Positions 29,331 through 36,722 of a stretch of 64,000 nucleotides of DNA are shown here, piece after piece; within the stretch, counting starts at the first letter, position 1, and each line of letters starts with the position of its first letter. A program made the translations under genes and the position numbers. Under the pieces are notes generated by a model. The model made no database searches. It saw only the letters and a list, made by a program, of their open reading frames with translations, and was not told the origin of the DNA. The DNA is from SAR92 clade bacterium H455 (GTDB lineage Bacteria > Pseudomonadota > Gammaproteobacteria > Pseudomonadales > Porticoccaceae), in NCBI GenBank assembly GCA_024802545.1, contig CP103416.1:2108001-2172000 (forward strand). The letters run 5' to 3'.

Positions 29331-30326
29331 ATGCGCATGATCCCCACTTCTCTCGATTATGGTCCGCTGTTCTCTTGGCTCGAAGAGTCCGAACTCAGTC
29401 AATGGAGCCAAGACCTGCCCGAACTAGTTGCCCAACAACTGCGCCCCGAACGCTGGGGAGATATGCCCGAGTGGGAAGAAACTCTGCGACGTCTGCCAGA
29501 AATCGACCCCCTGTTTACCGACTTTAGCAACGGTGTGCAGATCGGCGATATCAGTCTCATGGACAAAGGCCGACGTCTGGCCCTGCAAGCCACTTTGATG
29601 GGTCTGCACCCCTGGCGCAAAGGGCCATATAATTTATTTGGTATGCCATTGGATACCGAATGGCGCTCTGATTGGAAATGGGATCGCGTGCTACCCCATC
29701 TGGCGCCGTTAAAAGGTCGCACCATTCTCGATGTTGGCTGTGGCAATGGCTATCACTGCTGGCGCATGCTCGGTGCTGACGCCGAGCGTGTCATTGGCAT
29801 CGACCCCTCGGCAAAATTTGTCTTTCAGTTTTACGCCATCAAACGCTTTGCCGGCAATCATCTGCCCATCGATGTGTTGCCACTGGGCATTGAGCATATG
29901 CCGGAAAAAATGGCCGCCTTTGATACCGTCTTTTCTATGGGCATTCTCTATCACCGTCGCTCGCCCATGGATCATCTGCGGGAGCTGCGCCAACTACTCA
30001 AGCCCGGCGGCCAGCTGGTATTGGAGACCCTAGTGATAGAGGGCGCCAAAGACCAACTATTGGTGCCACAGGATCGCTACGCAAAAATGCCCAATGTCTG
30101 GTTTATCCCCTCCCCGGATATGCTGATTAGTTGGATGAGCAAAAATGGCTTGAAGAATGCACGCATGGTGGATATCAGTACCACCACCATTGAAGAACAA
30201 CGCTCTACAGACTGGATGAAATTTGAATCACTGGCGGATTTTTTGGACCCCAACGATTCGAGCAAAACTGTCGAAGGTTATCCGGCGCCAGTGCGAGCGG
30301 TGTTTGTTGCGGAGGCACCCTACTAA
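29331..30326 (+). CDS. cmoB: tRNA 5-carboxymethoxyuridine methyltransferase
   Basis: 331 residues; ATG at 29337 is an alternative. CmoB transfers the carboxymethyl group from carboxy-SAM to hydroxyuridine 34. Family signatures are clear: KGPYNLFGMPLDTEWRSDWK, the SAM-binding loop ILDVGCGNGYHCWRMLG and GIDPSAKFVFQFYAIKR, and the helix FSMGILYHRRSPMDHL. Length fits (E. coli 323). It acts with cmoA upstream. Confidence 0.95.
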   Translation: MRMIPTSLDYGPLFSWLEESELSQWSQDLPELVAQQLRPERWGDMPEWEETLRRLPEIDPLFTDFSNGVQIGDISLMDKGRRLALQATLMGLHPWRKGPYNLFGMPLDTEWRSDWKWDRVLPHLAPLKGRTILDVGCGNGYHCWRMLGADAERVIGIDPSAKFVFQFYAIKRFAGNHLPIDVLPLGIEHMPEKMAAFDTVFSMGILYHRRSPMDHLRELRQLLKPGGQLVLETLVIEGAKDQLLVPQDRYAKMPNVWFIPSPDMLISWMSKNGLKNARMVDISTTTIEEQRSTDWMKFESLADFLDPNDSSKTVEGYPAPVRAVFVAEAPY

Positions 30327-30401
30327 ATTGGTGCTACATTTAGTGCAGCCTCTGAGGCTCCGAATGTCTTCCCGCAGAGAACCACACTAAAAGGAATCAC
30401 T

Positions 30402-30965
30402 ATGCACAAACTTATTTTTAGTCTCGCTATCGCCGCGCTGATGTCCGTCAGCGCCTGCAGCAACAACCCCAGCAAAACGCCCATCGAAAAGCGCCAAATC
30501 ATAATCGACATGCGCAATCAGGTACTTCAGGATCTGTTTAAAATCAAACCCGACGTCAAAGCCCAGATTAATAGCGCCGCGGGCTATGCGGTTTTCAGCA
30601 ATGCCAACATCAATCTTATCTTCGCCAGTGTCGGCGCCGGGCACGGTGTAGTTCGCGACAATAATAGCGGCCAAAACACCTTTATGAAAATGGGCGAAGC
30701 AGGTCTTGGCCTGGGAATTGGGATCAAAGATTTCCGTGCCGTATTTGTCTTTCACAGCCGCGACGCACTCACGCAGTTTGTTGAGGATGGTTGGGCCTTT
30801 GGTGTTAATGCCGATGCCGCAGCCAAAGCCAGCGAGAAAGGTGCAGCCGTGGGTGGCGAAGCGACCTTTGACAATATCACTGTGTATCAGCTCACCGAGT
30901 CAGGATTAGCTCTTCAGGCTACTGTAAAAGGCACTAAATTCTGGCAGGATAGCGAGCTCAATTAA
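30402..30965 (+). CDS. YSC84/SYLF-domain lipoprotein
   Basis: 187 residues. The lipoprotein signal ends in lipobox SVSAC. The SYLF/YSC84 core is visible: INSAAGYAVFSNANINL, then a Gly-rich stretch AGLGLGIGIKDFRAVFVF and a second glycine/alanine region (WAFGVNADAAAKASEKGAAV). These domains bind lipids in eukaryotes; bacterial members are outer-membrane lipoproteins of unclear role. cgcagagaaccacactaaaaggaatcact gives a ribosome binding site (aagga) before the ATG. Confidence 0.88.
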   Translation: MHKLIFSLAIAALMSVSACSNNPSKTPIEKRQIIIDMRNQVLQDLFKIKPDVKAQINSAAGYAVFSNANINLIFASVGAGHGVVRDNNSGQNTFMKMGEAGLGLGIGIKDFRAVFVFHSRDALTQFVEDGWAFGVNADAAAKASEKGAAVGGEATFDNITVYQLTESGLALQATVKGTKFWQDSELN

Positions 30966-31001
30966 TTCGACCCAGCTTGCTAACTTTCCAGAGAGTCTGC
31001 C

Positions 31002-31715
31002 ATGATCACCACTTCCATTGCCAAGCGTTACTGCGGGCCACCCCAATCTGGCAATGGCGGCTACAGCTGCGGCCTACTGGGCAAACAAATTGACGGCCCG
31101 AGCAAGGTGCGGCTGCATGTGCCGCCACCGCTAGACAGTGACATGACCATCGAACAAGACGCTGACAGCTGGGTATTAAAGCAAGGTGAACAGCTGATCG
31201 GCACTGCCATAACAGCGTCATTGGATATGACCCCGCCGCAACCGCCGAGCTTAGAACAGGCGCGAGCAGCGCGAAACAATTACAAAGGCCTTGGCGAGCA
31301 CAGTTTTCCCCACTGTTTTGTCTGCGGCCCAGGTCGCGAGCAAGGGGATGGTTTAAGGCTGTTTACAGGAGCTGTAAAGGGTCAGGAAATGGTCGCCTGT
31401 GACTGGGAGCCAACGGCGGACTTACTCGACACCAGCGGTCAAGTTAAAGCAGAATTTATCTGGTCAGCCCTAGACTGTCCGAGCTACTTCGCACTGAATG
31501 TCCCAGTGGATCCCAACGCTGCCTGTCTGCTGGGTGAGATGACCGCCAGCATCGATAAACCTGTGCCCGGCGATCAAGCCCTAATTGTCTATGCCTGGAA
31601 ACGCTCAATAGAAGGCCGCAAGCATTATTCCGCCGCCGCCCTCTGCACTGCGCAAGGCGAGGTGTTGGCGAGAGCCGAACACCTGTGGATCAGGCTTAAC
31701 AAGTCACCCAGTTAA
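31002..31715 (+). CDS. Hotdog-like hypothetical protein
   Basis: 237 residues, cytoplasmic. The first half contains LHVPPPLDSDMTIEQDADSW and the middle FPHCFVCGPGREQGDGLRLF, a motif found in a small family of two-hotdog thioesterase-like proteins. The C-terminal half has FIWSALDCPSYFAL and ends in an alternating strand pattern typical of hotdog folds. No catalytic residue is certain. It follows the YSC84 gene by 36 bases on the same strand and could be co-transcribed. Confidence 0.72.
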   Translation: MITTSIAKRYCGPPQSGNGGYSCGLLGKQIDGPSKVRLHVPPPLDSDMTIEQDADSWVLKQGEQLIGTAITASLDMTPPQPPSLEQARAARNNYKGLGEHSFPHCFVCGPGREQGDGLRLFTGAVKGQEMVACDWEPTADLLDTSGQVKAEFIWSALDCPSYFALNVPVDPNAACLLGEMTASIDKPVPGDQALIVYAWKRSIEGRKHYSAAALCTAQGEVLARAEHLWIRLNKSPS

Positions 31716-31742
31716 GCCGCTTTCTTCTGTCTACCTGTATTT

Positions 31743-32858
31743 TTAAACTTTCAGTGCTTCACCTGCAGGCACATAGGCATAACCCAGTGCGTCTGCCACG
31801 GCTTTGTAGGTCACATGACCTTTGTGTACATTGAGGCCATTCAGTAAATGCTTGTCTCCAAGAAGCGCATTGATCGGATCATTCGCCAGCGCCAAAGCAT
31901 AGGGTAAAGTCGCATTGTTCAGCGCCATAGTTGCCGTGCGCGCCACACCGCCGGGCATGTTCGCCACACAGTAATGCACCACATCGTCGACAACATAGGT
32001 CGGCTGCTGATGGGTAGTCGCACGGGAGGTCTCAAAACAACCGCCCTGATCGATCGCCACATCCACCACCACAGCACCCTTTTTCATGCGACTGATAATA
32101 TCCCGACTCAATAGCTTCGGCGCCGCTGCACCGGGAATCAAAACCGCACCAATCACCAGATCCGAATCCAAGGCACAGTCTTCAATGGCCGCCATAGTCG
32201 AATAAACACAGTGAGCACGGCCTTCATACTTTGCATCCAGCTCGCGCAAGCGGGCAATAGAGCGATCGAGAATAGTCACATCAGCACCCATACCCACAGC
32301 AATAGCTGCCGCATTGTCACCCACCACACCACCGCCGATAACCAATACTTTTGCCGGTGCTACACCGGGAACGCCGCCAAGCAAGACACCACGACCACCC
32401 TGAGCCTTCTCGAGGTGATAAGCGCCGGCCTGAACCGACATACGGCCGGCCACCTCAGACATAGGGGCTAACAGTGGCAAACCACCGTTATTATCAGTAA
32501 CCGTTTCATAGGCAATACAGGTAGCCCCAGACTCGACCAACAACTTGGTCTGCTGAGGATCTGGCGCCAAATGTAAGTAGGTATAAAGGATCTGGCCATC
32601 GCGCAGCATGGCGCATTCAACTGGCTGAGGCTCCTTAACCTTAACGATCATATCCGCCGCCGCAAACACCTCCGCCGCACTACCGACAATCTCAGCCCCA
32701 GCATCGCGGTACTCGCCATCGCTAAAATCAATGCCAGCACCCGCATCGGTCTCAACCATAACGCGATGACCATGAGCCACCAACTCAACAACAGACGACG
32801 GCGTCAGACCGACACGGTACTCGTGGTTTTTAATTTCCTTCGGAACCCCTACCAACAT
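31743..32858 (-). CDS. ald: Alanine dehydrogenase
   Basis: 371 residues, family length. [17 protein letters not shown] is the N-terminal signature; [10 protein letters not shown] carries the catalytic His, and the Rossmann loop [14 protein letters not shown] binds NAD. It interconverts L-alanine and pyruvate plus ammonium. It is divergent from an Lrp-family regulator across a 152-base gap that contains an exact match to the Lrp consensus, which argues for direct control. Confidence 0.96.
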   Translation of the reverse strand: MLVGVPKEIKNHEYRVGLTPSSVVELVAHGHRVMVETDAGAGIDFSDGEYRDAGAEIVGSAAEVFAAADMIVKVKEPQPVECAMLRDGQILYTYLHLAPDPQQTKLLVESGATCIAYETVTDNNGGLPLLAPMSEVAGRMSVQAGAYHLEKAQGGRGVLLGGVPGVAPAKVLVIGGGVVGDNAAAIAVGMGADVTILDRSIARLRELDAKYEGRAHCVYSTMAAIEDCALDSDLVIGAVLIPGAAAPKLLSRDIISRMKKGAVVVDVAIDQGGCFETSRATTHQQPTYVVDDVVHYCVANMPGGVARTATMALNNATLPYALALANDPINALLGDKHLLNGLNVHKGHVTYKAVADALGYAYVPAGEALKV

Positions 32859-32895
32859 ATCAAACTCCTTATTTAACGGTTATATAGCTACATCT

Positions 32896-32914
32896 AGCAT
32901 TAATTTTTAATGCT
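32896..32914. promoter_or_regulatory. Palindromic operator candidate 1 between ald and lrp
   Basis: Perfect inverted repeat agcattaa-ttt-ttaatgct in the divergent promoter gap, within 40 bases of the ald start. Suggests binding by the adjacent Lrp-family regulator. Confidence 0.6.
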
Positions 32915-32962
32915 GTTACTTTAGATTTTTATAAAAATATTTATTACTTTTATAGCAATTAA

Positions 32963-32981
32963 AGTAGAATATTTTTCTACT
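32963..32981. promoter_or_regulatory. Lrp-consensus operator candidate 2 between ald and lrp
   Basis: Perfect inverted repeat agtagaa-tattt-ttctact. The inner 15 bases (tagaatatttttcta) match the E. coli Lrp consensus YAGHAWATTWTDCTR at every position. It ends 30 bases before the lrp start, so autoregulation is likely. Confidence 0.72.
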
Positions 32982-33010
32982 AAGTGACCTTTAACAGGAA
33001 ATATTTCTTT

Positions 33011-33505
33011 ATGATCAACGGCGAAAGTGGCCCGACCAAGAAACTCAGCAAAATCGACCGCAATATACTGCGCATCCTCCAGCGCGACGGCCGCATCAGC
33101 TACACCGACCTCTCCCGAGAAGTCGGTCTCTCCGTTACACCCTGTATAGAGCGAGTAAAACGACTGGAACGCAGTGGTTATATTCAAGGCTACACCGCCA
33201 AGCTCAACCCAGAGTTGCTCAATGCGGGATTAGTGGTATTTGTGCAAATACGCCTCAATCACACCTCTCAAGAGAACTTTGCAGAATTTCACCGATCGGT
33301 GATGGACCTAGAAGACGTGCAGAGCTGTTACCTAGTATCCGGCAACTATGACTACCTACTCAAAGCCAGAGTCGCCGACATGAGCGCCTACAGAGAACTG
33401 CTTGGCAGCCGCATACTCAAGCTTCCAGCGGTGCAAGAATCCACCAGTTATGTGGTCATGGAAGAGCTCAAAGAAACCATGCAGATAGCAATTCCCCAGA
33501 GCTAA
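33011..33505 (+). CDS. Lrp/AsnC family regulator, probable alanine-responsive
   Basis: 164 residues from ATG 33011 with acagga upstream; a GTG at 32984 would add nine residues. N-terminal winged helix-turn-helix: LSKIDRNILRILQRDGRISY, then VGLSVTPCIERVKRLERSGYI. The C-terminal RAM domain has VSGNYDYLLKARVADMSAY with the Gly/Asp pocket for amino acids. Divergent to ald, it probably activates alanine catabolism when alanine is present, as known for BkdR/AlaR-type regulators. The effector is inferred from its neighbour. Confidence 0.92.
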   Translation: MINGESGPTKKLSKIDRNILRILQRDGRISYTDLSREVGLSVTPCIERVKRLERSGYIQGYTAKLNPELLNAGLVVFVQIRLNHTSQENFAEFHRSVMDLEDVQSCYLVSGNYDYLLKARVADMSAYRELLGSRILKLPAVQESTSYVVMEELKETMQIAIPQS

Positions 33506-33546
33506 AAAAGGGCGTAAAAAAACCCTCTAAAAGCCGCGCAGCATTG

Positions 33547-33575
33547 TTGACACAACCGCCCCGCCCCCCTATAGT
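33547..33575 (+). promoter_or_regulatory. Sigma70 promoter of the tRNA-Arg gene
   Basis: TTGACA at 33547-33552 and TATAGT at 33570-33575 with a 17-base spacer. The GC-rich discriminator (acgcgg) that follows is typical of stringently controlled stable-RNA promoters. Confidence 0.82.
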
Positions 33576-33602
33576 ACGCGGCCTCTGAAAGGAGACAGTA
33601 AA

Positions 33603-33679
33603 GCACTCGTAGCTCAGCTGGATAGAGTACCCGGCTACGAACCGGGCGGTCGGTGGTTCGAATCCACCCGAGTGCACCA
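33603..33679 (+). tRNA. tRNA-Arg (anticodon ACG)
   Basis: 77 bases with encoded CCA. The acceptor stem gcactcg pairs with cgagtgc; the anticodon stem cccgg/ccggg encloses the loop ctacgaa, giving ACG; the T-loop is ggttcgaatcc. The anticodon would be deaminated to ICG and read CGU, CGC and CGA. The 3' part from 33632 is the left attachment site, so these bases are phage-derived but restore an intact tRNA. Confidence 0.96.
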
Positions 33680-33681
33680 TA
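33632..33681 (+). other. attL of the inovirus prophage
   Basis: 50-base direct repeat identical to 40787-40836, covering the anticodon arm to the CCA end of tRNA-Arg plus ta. Confidence 0.95.
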
Positions 33682-33709
33682 ATCTTAGTGAGATCATCAC
33701 TAGTACGAC

Positions 33710-33737
33710 AAAGCCCATCATTGATGGGCTTTTTTGT
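33710..33737. terminator. Phage-borne bidirectional terminator
   Basis: Stem aaagcccatca / tgatgggcttt followed by a T-run on the plus strand. It ends tRNA-Arg transcription on the left and can also end the leftward phage operon (last stop at 33766). Confidence 0.85.
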
Positions 33738-33765
33738 GGGCGATCAATTTAGCAATCTAGGGCAA

Positions 33766-34194
33766 TCAAAACACACGCTGACCAGCAGCCCAAAGACGCT
33801 CAAACTCCTTTTTGGCCCTCATTTTTACGTTCTGGCATTCAACCATATGAGCATCCCCATCAAATATCAGACAATCCTCTGAGTCAGTGTGATATTTAGC
33901 AAAAGCCTTCTGCTTGGCACTTTTCACTGCCTTATAAGCTTTTAGCTCTCTTTGTGCCGCAATAAGATCATCACTAAGCTTTCTATTCGATTTTGATAAT
34001 TGATCAATTATTCTCCTAAGATTCTGATTATCTGAGGGGGCTTTAGGTTGAGGTAAAGACTCAAAACTATCAGCCATTTTCGTTAACACTACTTGAGCCT
34101 CATAAAGCTGATATTTGGTGAAGGCGACATTACCCAAAAATAAAGCCAGTACCACTGCGCAAGTAAAACCAAATACCTGGAAAAACACATTCAT
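33766..34194 (-). CDS. Unknown phage membrane protein with coiled coil
   Basis: 142 residues; AAGGAG lies eight bases before the ATG, so it is translated. A single N-terminal membrane helix (VFGFTCAVVLALFLGNVAF, residues 7-25) is followed by a Pro-rich hinge and a coiled coil at about residues 55-100, then two Cys near 119 and 132. It is the last gene of the leftward transcript, 30 bases after the integrase. The position next to the attachment site and the absence of any core-phage resemblance suggest an accessory gene such as superinfection exclusion, but no family was recognised. Confidence 0.75.
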   Translation of the reverse strand: MNVFFQVFGFTCAVVLALFLGNVAFTKYQLYEAQVVLTKMADSFESLPQPKAPSDNQNLRRIIDQLSKSNRKLSDDLIAAQRELKAYKAVKSAKQKAFAKYHTDSEDCLIFDGDAHMVECQNVKMRAKKEFERLWAAGQRVF

Positions 34195-34224
34195 AACTAA
34201 CTCCTTCTAGTTTAATTAAAAAAA

Positions 34225-35055
34225 TCAACTGCAGTGACTATAGTCAATACGCTCAATGCGGCAAGCTGCAGACGCGAGATGCTCAGGTGCTAGGTGTGCA
34301 TAGCGTTGAACACAGTCCATTGTCTTCCATCCACCCAACGTCATCAGGTCATATAGTGGTGTTCCAGCCATGACATGCCAGCTTGCCCATGTGTGCCTTA
34401 AGTCGTGAAACCTAAAATTATTAATATCAGCCCGTTTAAGCGCTTTTTTGAATGCTGAGCCAATACCCACCATCGGTTCATTTAAATAGGTAAAAACCCA
34501 CCTAGCGTTGCGAGATCTAGACAACTCAAGTGCGATCAGGGCATCACGGTTCAACGGGATACCACGAGCAGCTCCATTCTTTGTAGTTCCATGATCTAAC
34601 CATGCCACTTGACGTTTTAAATCGACCCTAGACCATTCGAGATTGAGAATCTCAGCTCTCCGACATCCTGTTGCCAAGGCGTATTGAATGACAGGCTGCA
34701 GGTGGTGTGGGAGTGCTAGAAGCAAGCGATCAGCTTCAGATTGGGTTAAGAATCTCACTCTAGGTGGCGGCTCTTTCAGCATACGAAGAAATGGAACAGA
34801 TTCAAGGCACTGCCATTCCTTGTGAGCGAGATTCAAGATACATCGCACGACCTCAAGTTCTCGATTGATAGTGGCGTTTTTAACCGATAGCCGGCGATGA
34901 TGAATGAATGGCCAGAGTCTGTTCATGTTGATCTGGCTTAAAGGGAGATCTCCAATGAAAGGCAATAAGTGGCTAAAAGCGTACTGGTCGTTTTCGAGGG
35001 TCTTTTTATCAAATTTCTCTACATTGTAGCGAGCGACTGCTTGTATGAACTGCAT
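34225..35055 (-). CDS. int: Phage tyrosine recombinase (integrase)
   Basis: 276 residues with aagga upstream of the ATG. The N-terminal SAM-like core-binding domain (about 1-95) lacks an extra arm-binding domain, consistent with a compact integrase. Catalytic residues visible: Arg132 in ATGCRRAEIL, His217 and Arg220 in HDLRHTW, Trp243 in the place of the second His, and Tyr252 in VQRYAHL. It would insert the phage into tRNA-Arg at the 50-base repeat. Many filamentous phages rely on host XerC/D instead; this one encodes its own enzyme. Confidence 0.93.
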   Translation of the reverse strand: MQFIQAVARYNVEKFDKKTLENDQYAFSHLLPFIGDLPLSQINMNRLWPFIHHRRLSVKNATINRELEVVRCILNLAHKEWQCLESVPFLRMLKEPPPRVRFLTQSEADRLLLALPHHLQPVIQYALATGCRRAEILNLEWSRVDLKRQVAWLDHGTTKNGAARGIPLNRDALIALELSRSRNARWVFTYLNEPMVGIGSAFKKALKRADINNFRFHDLRHTWASWHVMAGTPLYDLMTLGGWKTMDCVQRYAHLAPEHLASAACRIERIDYSHCS

Positions 35056-35206
35056 CCCACATTCCTTGTGAAAAAATCAAAGCGATTATATAGAGCTAAT
35101 TAAACATCTCGGAGTGAAGTATTTCTCAACTTGAGTCTAATCCCCTCGCCCGCTTCGCTCCCCGTCCCCTTGTTACACACAAGGGGAGTAGCCGCATGCG
35201 GCGTAA
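35056..35206 (-). other. Phage intergenic region with hairpins (candidate origin or packaging signal)
   Basis: 151 bases without a gene between zot and int. It holds a 7-bp hairpin cccctt g/c aaggggg-type stem (35166-35172 with 35180-35186), the 12-base palindrome gccgcatgcggc at 35191-35202, and a GC-rich run before them. Filamentous phages keep a packaging hairpin and replication origins in such gaps, but which signal this is cannot be decided by eye. Confidence 0.5.
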
Positions 35207-36373
35207 TCAACGATTGTTGAAATGCTGAGGTGAATTCAAAGGAACTCTATTGGTATTGGAATTGGGATAAGAGGCGGCGCGGCGCGGCTGCGCCTGAGCG
35301 CTCGCTTGCCGCGATGAATCTCTTATTATTACAGCCTGCTGGCGATTAGATGGACGAGATGTCGATTGAGATCGATCATGATAACGAACTTTTTCAGGCG
35401 CTGGAGGAACACGAGTATGATCAAAATAACGGTGTTCAGCGATAGATACACAGACATTATGAGGCATATCAATCAACGTGGCCTGATTGGTCCAACATCT
35501 GCAGCGATTCAAATTTTCTCTCTGAATAATACAGGCAGCTGGCTTAGGAGCGACAACAGGCTTCATAAGGTCATCATAAATAGGGGCTGTATGAGGCAAC
35601 CCATCAATTCTAGGGGTATGCATTAGAATATAATCATCAGTAGTGGTCATTCGACCATTTGAACCAGGCATCGAAGATGCAGAAAAAACAGGAGCAGAAA
35701 GGGATATATCACTAGAATCATCAGTAATAGTGGAGAAGGCAAAATAAAATAAAACAGGAATTAAAAGAACACCGGCAGCAATAGGAATCAGCTTTTTATA
35801 AGGCAGCCTATCTTTATGGGTGTGTAAGGAAGCAGATCGATAGTAACTATAATATTTTTTATCAAAAGCATGAGTAGTAACCTCAGGAACCTGTAATTTA
35901 GGCGGATTCATAGGCGAAGAACAAAATGTTTGATAAACAAAATGCCGACTTTTCTTAGATCCTGAAACACCCTCAAGATGACGATGTTCTTCAATAAACC
36001 CTTGAATTGCAGGGTCAAACTGACTAGCAGGTTTCTGAGCAGTAAGAATAAAATCGAAGCCTTTACTGCGATGCTCAGCTAACCGATCAACAGACTCAGG
36101 AATAGGATCTTTGTGATTGCGCCATGGCCAGACATGCCTAAATTCATCAACCAAAATAATTGACCCTTCCGGCAATTCGAACCAATCCCTACAGGAGTCA
36201 ACATCTAAGGCCTGCCAGTCCAAAACACCAGCCTCAGCAATGCCGATGGGCTGTGTATCAGGAGCATAATAGAAAACAGGACGGTCACCGTTAGGATTAA
36301 GTTCCTCACAGATAAACTTGATTGAGTTGAGTGTTTTACCAGAGCCGTTAGAGCCAGTGAAAAGATAAATCAT
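35207..36373 (-). CDS. zot: Zot-family phage assembly ATPase (pI-like)
   Basis: 388 residues. The N-terminal P-loop GSNGSGKTLNS (residues 7-17) and Walker B with following Arg/Trp (SIILVDEFRHVWPWR) are typical of inovirus Zot/pI. A single membrane helix (IPIAAGVLLIPVLFYFAF) lies at about residues 205-222, followed by a periplasmic tail with Cys (RCRCW, NVCVSI) and a basic low-complexity C-terminus. It drives virion extrusion through the inner membrane using ATP. The gene starts two bases after the pVI-like stop. Confidence 0.94.
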   Translation of the reverse strand: MIYLFTGSNGSGKTLNSIKFICEELNPNGDRPVFYYAPDTQPIGIAEAGVLDWQALDVDSCRDWFELPEGSIILVDEFRHVWPWRNHKDPIPESVDRLAEHRSKGFDFILTAQKPASQFDPAIQGFIEEHRHLEGVSGSKKSRHFVYQTFCSSPMNPPKLQVPEVTTHAFDKKYYSYYRSASLHTHKDRLPYKKLIPIAAGVLLIPVLFYFAFSTITDDSSDISLSAPVFSASSMPGSNGRMTTTDDYILMHTPRIDGLPHTAPIYDDLMKPVVAPKPAACIIQRENLNRCRCWTNQATLIDMPHNVCVSIAEHRYFDHTRVPPAPEKVRYHDRSQSTSRPSNRQQAVIIRDSSRQASAQAQPRRAASYPNSNTNRVPLNSPQHFNNR

Positions 36374-36375
36374 TA

Positions 36376-36720
36376 CTATGCGCTCAATGTGCCAGGACGA
36401 TTAGCAGCAAAGCGAGTCAACCCGCCGATAGCTTTTATTGTTATAGCACTGGAAGCAGCAGTAGTAATAATCTGCAAAGCATCAAAGACCCCCATCACCT
36501 CAACAATATCAATTAGCTCTGGAGGTAAAGCGTCATAGCGAGCGAATAAAAAATTAACACCTTCATCGATGGCGTAATCAAGTCCTGCATAAGTTACATA
36601 ACCGACACCAAGAGCTATCAATAAGTACTTAACAAGAAATGGAACAAAGAATATCAATGAGCGAAAAGCCCAAGTTGATAAACCAAGTAATAACTGAGTT
36701 ATCCACCCTATAACAAACAT
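36376..36720 (-). CDS. pVI-like minor coat protein (DUF2523 type)
   Basis: 114 residues with at least three hydrophobic segments (LLLGLSTWAFRSLIFFVPFL, LLIALGVGYVTYAGLDYAI and a C-terminal ALQIITTAASSAITIKAIGG). This matches DUF2523-type proteins, which stand between the adsorption protein and Zot in inoviruses and are taken as pVI equivalents. It is separated from both neighbours by two bases. It would cap the virion end and anchor the adsorption protein. Confidence 0.82.
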   Translation of the reverse strand: MFVIGWITQLLLGLSTWAFRSLIFFVPFLVKYLLIALGVGYVTYAGLDYAIDEGVNFLFARYDALPPELIDIVEVMGVFDALQIITTAASSAITIKAIGGLTRFAANRPGTLSA

Positions 36721-36722
36721 AA

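Noticed and set aside
33468-33680. Minus-strand open frame across the tRNA-Arg with a GFEPPTARF-like peptide
   Set aside because: This peptide is a well-known artefact of reading tRNA genes in reverse; the tRNA explains the sequence.
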